Of a DNA stretch of 64,000 nt, positions 57,578-64,000 are shown in pieces. How positions within the stretch are numbered: position 1 is the first letter of the stretch; every line of letters begins with the position of its first letter. This DNA is from Dawidia cretensis (GTDB lineage: Bacteria > Bacteroidota > Bacteroidia > Cytophagales > Cyclobacteriaceae), in NCBI RefSeq assembly GCF_018598175.1, contig NZ_JAHESE010000031.1:1-64000 (forward strand), in the 5' to 3' direction. The position numbers and the translations under genes were made by a program. Below the pieces are notes generated by a model. That model saw only the letters and a list, made by a program, of their open reading frames with translations. It searched no databases and had not been told where the DNA came from.

Positions 57578-60500
57578 ATGATAAAACGTCTCCTTCTTTT
57601 TTCCGTTCTCTCGTTTTCCCTGCTTCCGGACACGTTTGCCCAGCAGAAAAAGGTAAGCTTTTACCTGATTGGCGACGCCGGCGAGCCGACCCTTTCCACC
57701 AACGGCATGCAGGAGCTTTTACAAACGCACCATGACCCGGCGGTACCCGCCACCGCCGTTTTCCTCGGCGACAATGTATATCCCAAAGGGATGCCCGATG
57801 TAAACGACGGCGCACGCCAACGGGCCGAAAAAATTCTACGCGACCAGATCGCCCTGCTGAACGGGTTTAACGCGACGATGTATTTCATTCCCGGCAACCA
57901 CGACTGGAAGCGCGGCCGCAGCGCCGGCTGGGAGCAGCTTATGCACCAGCAAGCCTTTATCGACTCCCTGCACAACCCTGCCGTCCATTTTGCCCCCCAG
58001 GACGGCTGCCCCGGTCCGGTGGAGATCGCTGTCAACGATCAGGTGACACTGGTCATCATGGACTCGCAGTGGTTTCTCCACCCGTGGGATAAACCTGCCG
58101 GCGACGACAGCCCCTGCGCGGCCAAACGCCCGGAAGACGTGCTCATCAGCCTGGAAGACATATTTTTACGCAACCAGCACAAACGCGTTATAGTGGCGGC
58201 ACACCACCCGTTGTACACCTACGGCGAGCACGGCGGTGTATTTACCTGGAAGGACCATCTGTTTCCACTCTATGACCTGAACCACAGCCTCTATATCCCC
58301 ATGCCGGTGGTCGGGTCGATATACCCGTTGTACCGCAAGGTATTTGGCAATATTCAGGATACGGCGCACCCCCTCTACAAACGCTACATCCGTTTGTTGT
58401 CGGGCCTGCTGGAAAAATATCCCAATACGCTGTATGTCAGTGGTCACGACCACAATTTACAGTATAGCTACAAAGACAGCGTGCACTATATTGTCAGCGG
58501 TGCCGGCTCCAAGGCGACGAATGTCAGGAAGAAGGGCTATGCCAGGTTTGTCTCCCGCCACCTGGGCTTTGTCAAGGTCGATGTGCTCGATAACGGCGCC
58601 GCCACGGTAGACTATTACCAAACCGGCCAGCAGGCTTCGGTATACCATATCGATGTGCCCGCGCCGCCCGCCGCCCTGAGCGCCGACGCCGGCAACCTAC
58701 CCGACTTCTCTAAAACGGTACGGGTGCATGCCAGCGACCAGTACGAGGCGGGTAGATTCAAACAAAAGATGCTCGGCAAGAATTACCGCGCGGAATGGAA
58801 GCAAGACCTCGACGTGCCGGTGTTTGACATGGGCACAAAAGCGGGTGGGCTGAAGATCGTCCAGAAGGGCGGCGGCATGCAGACCTTGTCGCTACGCCTG
58901 GAAAATTCACAGGGCGAGCAATATACTTTGCGCTCGGTCGAGAAGTTCCCCGCGAAGGCGGTGCCGGAAATGTTACAAAACACGTTCGCGCAGGACCTGG
59001 TACAGGACCAGATTTCCGCTTCGCACCCGTACGGCGCCCTGATCATCGCCCCGCTGGCCAGGGCCGCGGGCGTATACCACACCCATCCGGAGCTGGTGTA
59101 TATACCCGACGATCCGCGCCTGGGCATATACCGAAAGGAGTTTGCCAACACGCTCGCGTTGTTTGAAGAACGTCCCGAAGGTGAAGCGAAAGACAAGCCG
59201 CACTTCGGCAATGCCGACAAGATCATCAGCTATGACAAGCTGTTGGGCCGCCTGGCCAAAGACAACGACAATGTGGTAGACCAGGAGTTTGTCATGCACT
59301 CGCGCCTGTTCGACCTCGTCATTGGCGACTGGGACCGTCACGATGACCAGTGGCGCTGGGCGCAATTCAAAGAGAAGAAAGCCGAGATATACCGCCCCAT
59401 TCCGCGCGACCGCGACCAGGCGTTTTTTGCCAGCGATGGCACCCTGGCCAGGGTATGGAGCCGCCGCTGGGCGCTGCCGAAGTTTGAAGGCTTCCGCGAA
59501 GACGTAAACTGGGTGCCGGGCTTTATGTTCAACGGGCGTTATTTCGATCGGAGCTTTTTGAATGCGACGACTTCCGCGGAGTGGGTTGCCGAGGCGAAGA
59601 AGCTGCAGCAACAGCTCACCGACGCGGTGATTGATTCTGCTGTAAAACAATTTCCGCCATCCATCTATACACTGCACGGTGCCGCGATTGCCCACAAGAT
59701 GAAAGCCCGCCGCGACCGGCTGCCGGAGTACGCGCTGGCGCACTATAAATTCCTGGCGAAGGAAGTCGATGTTGCCGGCTCTGACAAGCCTGAATATTTT
59801 GATGTCGAGCACCAGGCGAACGGCGACGTGCAGGTGAAGGTGTATAAGATCAATAAGGACAACGAGCGCACCGATAAGATCTACGATCGTCTCTTTCTGC
59901 GGAGCGAGACGAAAGAGGTAAGACTTTTCGGGCAAGGTGGCGACGATGTCTTTGACCTGCGGGGTGAAGGCAAAGGCGGGATCCTGCTACGCATCATTGG
60001 CGGCGACGGTCGCGATTCTGTCACCAGCACGGCCTCGGTAGGAGGGTTGCTGAAAGCACACAAGGCATACGACCTGGAGTCGGGTATGACCTTTGGCGAA
60101 CGCAAGGACCTGGACGACGCCCGGTCGGTTAACCCCGCGGTAAACCTGTACGATCGCAAGGCCTTCCGCTATCCGCGTCTGGCGCCGCTTATAACCGGTA
60201 ACTATAACTACGACGATGGTTTGTTTCTGGGCGGTGGTTTTCTGTTTACTACGCATGGATTTCGGAAACAGCCGTATGCCAGCCAGCATTTGTTCCTGGC
60301 CAGCTATGCGCCCGTGACCGGGTCGTATAACTTCCGGTATGACGGACGGTTTCAACAGGTGTTTGGCAAGTGGGGTATCATGCTCGACTTTGATGTGAAG
60401 GCGCCGAACTTTGTGAACAACTTCTTCGGCTGGGGCAACGAGACCGTCTATGACGACGATATTGACGACAAGCCCATTGTGGCGGATCAGGACCTGAACA

Positions 60501-61291
60501 ATCCCATCGATTTTTATCGTCTCCGCCTGCAGCAGGTAGAGCTTCAGGCCATGCTCACGCGGCCGTTAGGATCGATCGGCTACTTCCGCATTGGTCCGAT
60601 GTATCAACGCACGGAGATTGAAGCGCCGAAAAATACACCACGGTTTATTAGCGAGTATGCCAAAACGCTGGACGAGCCGTTGTTTGAAGTAGACAAACAG
60701 TTTGTCGGCGGACGTGTGCAGTGGGGGATTGACAAGCGCGATAATCCGGTTGTCACCACGCGTGGGATATTGCTCACGGAGTCGTCGTTGTTTATGAAAG
60801 GCATCGAGGCGCGTGCGCATAACTTCACGTCGCATAATGCTACGCTGTCGTTCTATCAGTCTTTCCGGATTCCGGCGCGTGTTACGTTCGCGTTGCGCGT
60901 AGGCGGGGGCATCAACACCGGCAACTATGAAATCTACCAGGCGCAGATCCTGGATGGTCGCACCGAGCTGCGAGGCTATCGTAAGACACGCTTTTATGGC
61001 GACCGCGACTTTTACAGCAACAACGAGGTGCGAATGAAGCTGGCGAGCTTCCGGTCGTACCTGTTCCCGGCGTCGTTGGGCATTAATGGGTTTTATGACA
61101 TCGGGCGGGTTTGGTATAAGGACGCTACCGGCAAGGATCCAAGCACGGCAGATGGAACTTCGTCGGCGTGGCACAAGGGTGTCGGCGGGGGGATTTGGTT
61201 TACGCCGTTCAACCTGGCCGTGCTGTCTACGGAAATGGCGTTTAGCAAGGACGGGAATATGGTGTATTTGCGGCTGGGATTCTTGTTTTAA
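57578..61291 (+). CDS. large calcineurin-like phosphoesterase with C-terminal outer-membrane beta-barrel
   Basis: A 1237-residue protein with a signal peptide MIKRLLLFSVLSFSLLPDT. The N-terminal 320 residues form a metallophosphoesterase: GDAGEPTLS (about 28), FLGDNVYPKG (about 62), PGNHDWKRG (about 108), AAHHPLYTYGEHGG and VSGHDHNLQY supply the metal ligands of the calcineurin/purple-acid type. A long middle region (390-800) contains repeated beta-rich segments with PIPRDRDQAFF. The C-terminal 400 residues are alternating-hydrophobic with LRLGFLF at the very end, fitting an Omp85/surface-antigen-like barrel, so the phosphatase would face the periplasm or outside. It is divergent from the HD-Pycsar gene, 172 bases apart. 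Confidence 0.82.
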   Translation: MIKRLLLFSVLSFSLLPDTFAQQKKVSFYLIGDAGEPTLSTNGMQELLQTHHDPAVPATAVFLGDNVYPKGMPDVNDGARQRAEKILRDQIALLNGFNATMYFIPGNHDWKRGRSAGWEQLMHQQAFIDSLHNPAVHFAPQDGCPGPVEIAVNDQVTLVIMDSQWFLHPWDKPAGDDSPCAAKRPEDVLISLEDIFLRNQHKRVIVAAHHPLYTYGEHGGVFTWKDHLFPLYDLNHSLYIPMPVVGSIYPLYRKVFGNIQDTAHPLYKRYIRLLSGLLEKYPNTLYVSGHDHNLQYSYKDSVHYIVSGAGSKATNVRKKGYARFVSRHLGFVKVDVLDNGAATVDYYQTGQQASVYHIDVPAPPAALSADAGNLPDFSKTVRVHASDQYEAGRFKQKMLGKNYRAEWKQDLDVPVFDMGTKAGGLKIVQKGGGMQTLSLRLENSQGEQYTLRSVEKFPAKAVPEMLQNTFAQDLVQDQISASHPYGALIIAPLARAAGVYHTHPELVYIPDDPRLGIYRKEFANTLALFEERPEGEAKDKPHFGNADKIISYDKLLGRLAKDNDNVVDQEFVMHSRLFDLVIGDWDRHDDQWRWAQFKEKKAEIYRPIPRDRDQAFFASDGTLARVWSRRWALPKFEGFREDVNWVPGFMFNGRYFDRSFLNATTSAEWVAEAKKLQQQLTDAVIDSAVKQFPPSIYTLHGAAIAHKMKARRDRLPEYALAHYKFLAKEVDVAGSDKPEYFDVEHQANGDVQVKVYKINKDNERTDKIYDRLFLRSETKEVRLFGQGGDDVFDLRGEGKGGILLRIIGGDGRDSVTSTASVGGLLKAHKAYDLESGMTFGERKDLDDARSVNPAVNLYDRKAFRYPRLAPLITGNYNYDDGLFLGGGFLFTTHGFRKQPYASQHLFLASYAPVTGSYNFRYDGRFQQVFGKWGIMLDFDVKAPNFVNNFFGWGNETVYDDDIDDKPIVADQDLNNPIDFYRLRLQQVELQAMLTRPLGSIGYFRIGPMYQRTEIEAPKNTPRFISEYAKTLDEPLFEVDKQFVGGRVQWGIDKRDNPVVTTRGILLTESSLFMKGIEARAHNFTSHNATLSFYQSFRIPARVTFALRVGGGINTGNYEIYQAQILDGRTELRGYRKTRFYGDRDFYSNNEVRMKLASFRSYLFPASLGINGFYDIGRVWYKDATGKDPSTADGTSSAWHKGVGGGIWFTPFNLAVLSTEMAFSKDGNMVYLRLGFLF

Positions 61292-61679
61292 TACAGTGCT
61301 GGCGCTAAGACCAATGCTGGCGCCAGCTGCAGCCACATATAACATAGATATGACATAGCATTGAAATACAATTGACATACCATTGTAATAGTCCTATAAG
61401 GGCTATTACAATGCAGGGTCAAATCACAGGCTGGTCACGGTCGAATAGGCTTGTGCCTGAATGACAGTTATTCTCGAATTGGGCTCAACACCCCCTTTTG
61501 GCACGTCACTCACTCGCTTCAAGCCGTTTGCGGCCACACGAGCTTAAAAAACACTTAAAAACCTTACGGTTCAACAATCGTTTTTTTGGCGTTAAACAGG
61601 CGTTTACGAAAAAATCCGGAGTTTTCAAATCTACGGGCATACCGTTTGCCGTATATGGTGATAACTCAAAGAAAAAGAA
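61292..61679. other. 388-base intergenic region without a supported gene
   Basis: Contains a hairpin of 14 pairs at 61381-61413, two direct copies of TGCTGGCGC near 61297 and 61317, and a partial palindrome CTGGCGCCAG. A reading frame starting with TTG at 61498 overlaps the next gene and looks like non-coding AT-rich DNA. No convincing -33/-7 pair is seen for the next gene. Confidence 0.5.
61381..61413. repeat. 14-base inverted repeat between the phosphoesterase and trp regions
   Basis: CATTGTAATAGTCC (61381-61394) and GGGCTATTACAATG (61400-61413) pair with one G-U and loop TATAA. There is no T-run, so it is not a classical terminator; it could be a regulator-binding palindrome or an RNA structure. 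CATTGAAATA and CATTGTAATA at 61359-61390 form a loose direct repeat next to it. Confidence 0.5.
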
Positions 61680-62063
61680 ATGGAAACGGTAACTAAAACA
61701 GTTTGGTTAGTCGGCAAAAAACTTCAGAACCAGGATATTATAGAAAACCTGGAAACGGAGGGTTACGTAGTGCGCGGCTTTCACGAAGACAAGTTTTCGC
61801 TTGCCGATGATCAGCCCGACCTGGTCATCTTTTCAGAAGCTGAGATTAAGGGGTTTGAGATCCTGGTAAGGCTTCGCAATTTTTATCCGGCCACTACCAT
61901 CATGTCGGTGCCGGAAGCGCAGATCGAGAAGATGATTCAGAAAGCGCCGGAAAGAGGCCAGGCTTCGAATAAAGTACCGGAGTCCGGTCCCGATGATTTT
62001 CAGGAGTCGGTGAACCGTTTGATTGAATCGATCCTCAAAATCGAGGACGACAACGAAGAATAA
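61680..62063 (+). CDS. receiver-like protein of unknown function (phosphoacceptor site missing)
   Basis: A 127-residue protein starting METVTKTVWLVGKKLQNQDI. Its first 85 residues follow the alternating pattern of a response-regulator receiver domain (VWLVGKKL, then PDLVIFSEAEIKGFEILVRL, then TTIMSVPE), but the aspartate that normally accepts phosphate is replaced: the stretch reads VIFSEAE instead of VLLDxxM. The C-terminal 40 residues form an acidic helix ending LKIEDDNEE. If the resemblance is real it is a phosphorylation-independent pseudo-receiver. It is 74 bases upstream of the bTHX gene; the operon structure is unclear. Confidence 0.55.
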   Translation: METVTKTVWLVGKKLQNQDIIENLETEGYVVRGFHEDKFSLADDQPDLVIFSEAEIKGFEILVRLRNFYPATTIMSVPEAQIEKMIQKAPERGQASNKVPESGPDDFQESVNRLIESILKIEDDNEE

Positions 62064-62085
62064 CGTCAAAAATTCTTCTTCCATT

Positions 62086-62115
62086 TTGGAATCGTGTCGG
62101 ACTTTATTATCATTG
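62086..62115 (+). promoter_or_regulatory. candidate promoter of the bTHX-trp transcript
   Basis: TTGG (62086-62089), 18 bases, TATCATTG (62108-62115), one mismatch to TAnnTTTG. The bTHX start codon follows 22 bases later, and no further promoter is seen before the trp leader. Confidence 0.5.
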
Positions 62116-62137
62116 CCGACCAAACAAGTCCAAACTA

Positions 62138-62329
62138 ATGGGAAGAGGAGATAAAAAAACTGCAAAAGGTAAACGCACAAAAGGTTCTTTTGGTGTTTCC
62201 AGAAATAAGGAAGCCATCAAAGCACGTATCAAAAGAGCTGCTTCAAAGAAAACAACAACGGCTGTAGCGTCTGAGTCCGAGGTTGCTGCAAAACCGAAAA
62301 GAACTGCCGCAAAGAAAAAAGCGGAATAG
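62138..62329 (+). CDS. 30S ribosomal protein bTHX
   Basis: A 63-residue basic ribosomal protein of the THX family. The first 25 residues, MGRGDKKTAKGKRTKGSFGV, match the conserved core that inserts between 16S rRNA helices at the top of the small subunit. Behind it is a 38-residue Lys/Ala-rich extension (AASKKTTTAVASESEVAAKP and KRTAAKKKAE) not found in the minimal protein. The gene ends eight bases before the tryptophan leader peptide starts, so the trp operon is probably cotranscribed with a ribosomal protein gene. Confidence 0.85.
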   Translation: MGRGDKKTAKGKRTKGSFGVSRNKEAIKARIKRAASKKTTTAVASESEVAAKPKRTAAKKKAE

Positions 62330-62336
62330 TCAATAG

Positions 62337-62393
62337 ATGAAAAACTTCAACAACATAGCTTGGTGGTGGCATATATCTAAACACGATATGTGA
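62337..62393 (+). CDS. trpL: tryptophan leader peptide of the trp attenuator
   Basis: An 18-codon frame encoding MKNFNNIAWWWHISKHDM with stop TGA. Three consecutive Trp codons (62361-62369) in a short peptide directly upstream of a strong intrinsic terminator and trpE are the signature of tryptophan attenuation. The stop codon overlaps the antiterminator arm AGCAG. The reading frame and hairpins are directly visible; that ribosome stalling controls readthrough is inference by analogy to the enterobacterial trp leader, which has two adjacent Trp codons. Confidence 0.85.
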   Translation: MKNFNNIAWWWHISKHDM

Positions 62394-62461
62394 GCAGCCA
62401 AACTATGTAGATACCATAACGCCGAAGGCCTGCTGTTCACACAGCAGGCCTTTCTTTTTTT
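62393..62461 (+). promoter_or_regulatory. trp attenuator: antiterminator and terminator arms
   Basis: AGCAGCC (62393-62399) can pair with GG and CTGCT (62427-62434, one bulged base) to form the antiterminator. The same GGCCTGCT belongs to the terminator stem AAGGCCTGCTG (62425-62435) with CAGCAGGCCTT (62442-62452). A ribosome stalled at the Trp codons leaves AGCAGCC free; one reaching the stop codon covers it. Confidence 0.78.
62425..62461 (+). terminator. trp attenuator terminator
   Basis: A perfect 11-pair stem with a six-base loop, followed by TTTCTTTTTTT. It lies 19 bases before trpE. Confidence 0.9.
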
Positions 62462-62479
62462 CTGCCGATTGATTCGATT

Positions 62480-63877
62480 ATGAAATACAAACTTACTACG
62501 TACGCAAAGAAATTACTGGCCGACACGCTCACGCCTGTAAACATTTACCTCAAGCTGCGCGATGTGTTCGCCGGCAGCATTCTGCTCGAAAGCTCCGACT
62601 ACCATGGGCATGAGAACAGTCTGTCGTTCATCTGCTGCGACCCCATCGCCTCTTTCCAGGTACACCAGGGCCGCATCCTGGTGCAATACCCCGACGGCTC
62701 CGTCCAGGACCACGCCGCCACGCGCGACAATGTCATTCCGCAGCTGGAAGAGTTCCGGCACGCGTTCGACGTGGATCAGTCCGTCACCACCAAATATCCC
62801 AACGCAGGCCTCTTTGGTTACATGGCGTACGATGCAGTACGGTTCTACGAGGACATCCACGTCGGGAGCGACGAAGCGCGTACCATTCCGGATATCCTGT
62901 ATAAGTTCTACCGGTATATCATCGTGGTCGACCACTTCTCCAACGAGCTGAGCCTCTTCGAGCATGGTTACCAGCAAGCTGCGTCCTCGCTCGATCGCAT
63001 CGAGCAGATCATCTTCAGCAATCGTTTTTCTACGTATAAGTTCTCGCTCATGAATGGCGAGGAATCAAACTTTACCGATGAGGAGTTTCTGAAAGTAATC
63101 GAAAAAGGTAAAGAGCATTGCTACCGCGGCGACGTATTTCAGATCGTGCTGTCGCGCCGGTTCCAGTGTGGGTTTAAAGGCGATGAGTTTAATGTATACC
63201 GCGCGTTGCGTTCCATCAACCCGTCGCCGTACCTGTTCTACTTCGACTATGGCAACTTTAAGCTGATCGGCTCCTCGCCGGAAGCACAGTTGCAGGTGAA
63301 AGCGGGCAAAGCCCATATATACCCCATTGCCGGCACCTTCCGCCGCTCGGGCAACGACCAGGAAGATGCTGCTATTGCCGCACGCCTGGCGGCCGATGAA
63401 AAAGAAAATGCCGAGCACGTCATGCTCGTGGACCTCGCCCGCAACGACATGAGCCGCAACGCCTCGCAGGTAACGGTGGAGGTCTTCAAAGAAATTCAAT
63501 ACTACTCACATGTCATTCACCTGGTGTCGAAGGTCACCGGCACGCTGGCGCCGGAAGCATCGATCATTCGCATCGCGGCCGATACGTTTCCGGCGGGTAC
63601 GCTGTCGGGTGCGCCGAAGCACATGGCCATGTCGTTGATCAATCAATATGAGCATGGCAACCGCGGCTACTACGGTGGCGCGATCGGTTTTATGGGCTTC
63701 GACGGATCGTTTAACCATGCCATCATGATCCGCACGTTCCTGAGCCAGGACAACAACCTGATCTACCAGGCCGGTGCGGGGGTGGTGTCGAAGTCGCTGG
63801 CGGAAAGCGAGCTGCAAGAAGTAAACAATAAACTCACGGCCCTGCGCAAAGCTGTGCTGCTGGCGGAGAAGATCTGA
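62480..63877 (+). CDS. trpE: anthranilate synthase component I
   Basis: A 465-residue chorismate-utilising enzyme that forms anthranilate with the ammonia supplied by TrpG. The catalytic C-terminal domain contains GDVFQIVLSRRF (about 215-226), PSPYLFYFDYG, IGSSPEAQLQV, the PIAGTFRRSGNDQEDAA stretch and MLVDLARNDMSRNA, followed by FPAGTLSGAPKHMAM (about 373-387), all signatures of the family. The N-terminal regulatory domain keeps LLESSDYHGHENSLSFICCDP, containing the LLES element associated with tryptophan feedback. The gene follows the trp attenuator and precedes trpG by 35 bases. Confidence 0.96.
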   Translation: MKYKLTTYAKKLLADTLTPVNIYLKLRDVFAGSILLESSDYHGHENSLSFICCDPIASFQVHQGRILVQYPDGSVQDHAATRDNVIPQLEEFRHAFDVDQSVTTKYPNAGLFGYMAYDAVRFYEDIHVGSDEARTIPDILYKFYRYIIVVDHFSNELSLFEHGYQQAASSLDRIEQIIFSNRFSTYKFSLMNGEESNFTDEEFLKVIEKGKEHCYRGDVFQIVLSRRFQCGFKGDEFNVYRALRSINPSPYLFYFDYGNFKLIGSSPEAQLQVKAGKAHIYPIAGTFRRSGNDQEDAAIAARLAADEKENAEHVMLVDLARNDMSRNASQVTVEVFKEIQYYSHVIHLVSKVTGTLAPEASIIRIAADTFPAGTLSGAPKHMAMSLINQYEHGNRGYYGGAIGFMGFDGSFNHAIMIRTFLSQDNNLIYQAGAGVVSKSLAESELQEVNNKLTALRKAVLLAEKI

Positions 63878-63912
63878 TATACCACGCTAAGAAATTATAA
63901 GCAATTACAGAG

Positions 63913-64000
63913 ATGAAATTACTGGTAATAGATAACTACGACTCGTTCACGTACAACCTTGTACACATCATCCGCGAGCTGAAGTACGCGGTCGATATCG
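63913..64000 (+). CDS. trpG: anthranilate synthase component II (N-terminus, cut by window edge)
   Basis: The first 29 residues, MKLLVIDNYDSFTYNLVHII and RELKYAVDI, match the class I glutamine amidotransferase subunit of anthranilate synthase, which releases ammonia from glutamine for TrpE. The IDNYDSFTYNLV start is diagnostic of TrpG/PabA. The catalytic Cys and His lie beyond the window. The frame is open to the right edge. Confidence 0.93.
   Translation, partial: MKLLVIDNYDSFTYNLVHIIRELKYAVDI

Noticed and set aside
56137-61291. A complete Pycsar defence operon
   Set aside because: Only the effector-type domain is present; no nucleotide cyclase gene could be found on either strand nearby.
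61498-61692. 64-codon frame with TTG start before the pseudo-receiver
   Set aside because: Overlaps the next gene's start, is AT-rich and translates to an unstructured basic peptide; looks like non-coding DNA.
1-64000. CRISPR arrays, insertion sequences, prophage genes, tRNA or rRNA genes
   Set aside because: No regularly spaced repeats, transposase motifs, phage structural genes or cloverleaf-like sequences were seen on reading both strands.

Overview
The window looks like a stretch of chromosome from a GC-rich member of the Bacteroidota, most likely Cytophagales-like. The evidence is two giant secreted proteins with gliding-motility/type IX secretion C-terminal domains, a PorP/SprF-family outer membrane protein, an arginine pathway with a transcarbamylase of the N-acyl-ornithine type, several Bacteroidota-restricted families (DUF4290, DUF3109, DUF177, PspC, ribosomal protein bTHX), and promoters of the -33 TTG / -7 TAnnTTTG type placed close to start codons that mostly lack Shine-Dalgarno sequences. 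I see no phage, insertion sequence, CRISPR array, rRNA or tRNA gene.

Layout. 1-4.2 kb: start of phosphofructokinase, Sua5/TsaC, a NUDIX hydrolase, small proteins and a GH20 lipoprotein hexosaminidase. 4.3-11 kb: a 1775-residue PKD-rich secreted protein divergent from a PorP/SprF gene. 11.1-20 kb: an eight-gene arginine operon (GNAT, argG, argC, argD, argF', argB, M20 deacylase, argH) preceded by a long leader. 20-25 kb: Tat-exported oxidoreductase, a charged protein of unknown role, a Ste24-type protease and a rhomboid fusion. 25-29.9 kb: pdhB, an abundant-looking OmpA/TPR lipoprotein, PspC, a glycosyltransferase and YbaB. 29.9-34.8 kb: hisS-hutH-adhesin operon. 34.9-43.8 kb: small basic protein, xth, murA, DUF4290, uvrD/pcrA, a TcmP-like protein, DUF3109 and a DprE1-like oxidase. 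43.9-48.6 kb: the lipid/translation cluster DUF177-rpmF-fabH-efp-accB-accC, without plsX. 48.7-56.2 kb: pdxA, rsmA-mgtE-serA-like, a pentapeptide protein, greA, HIT and GNAT. 56.1-61.3 kb: an HD plus Pycsar-type membrane effector protein, divergent from a giant phosphoesterase/beta-barrel. 61.7-64 kb: a pseudo-receiver, ribosomal bTHX and the start of a trp operon (trpE, trpG).

The most interesting signals are two complete transcription attenuators read directly from the sequence. Upstream of the arginine operon is a 14-residue leader peptide with five Arg codons, followed by mutually exclusive antiterminator and terminator hairpins. Upstream of trpE is an 18-residue leader peptide with three consecutive Trp codons and the same architecture. 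A third leader terminator starts almost exactly at the predicted greA transcription start. The orphan HD-Pycsar protein, with no nucleotide cyclase nearby, is the best candidate for an undescribed signalling or defence component.
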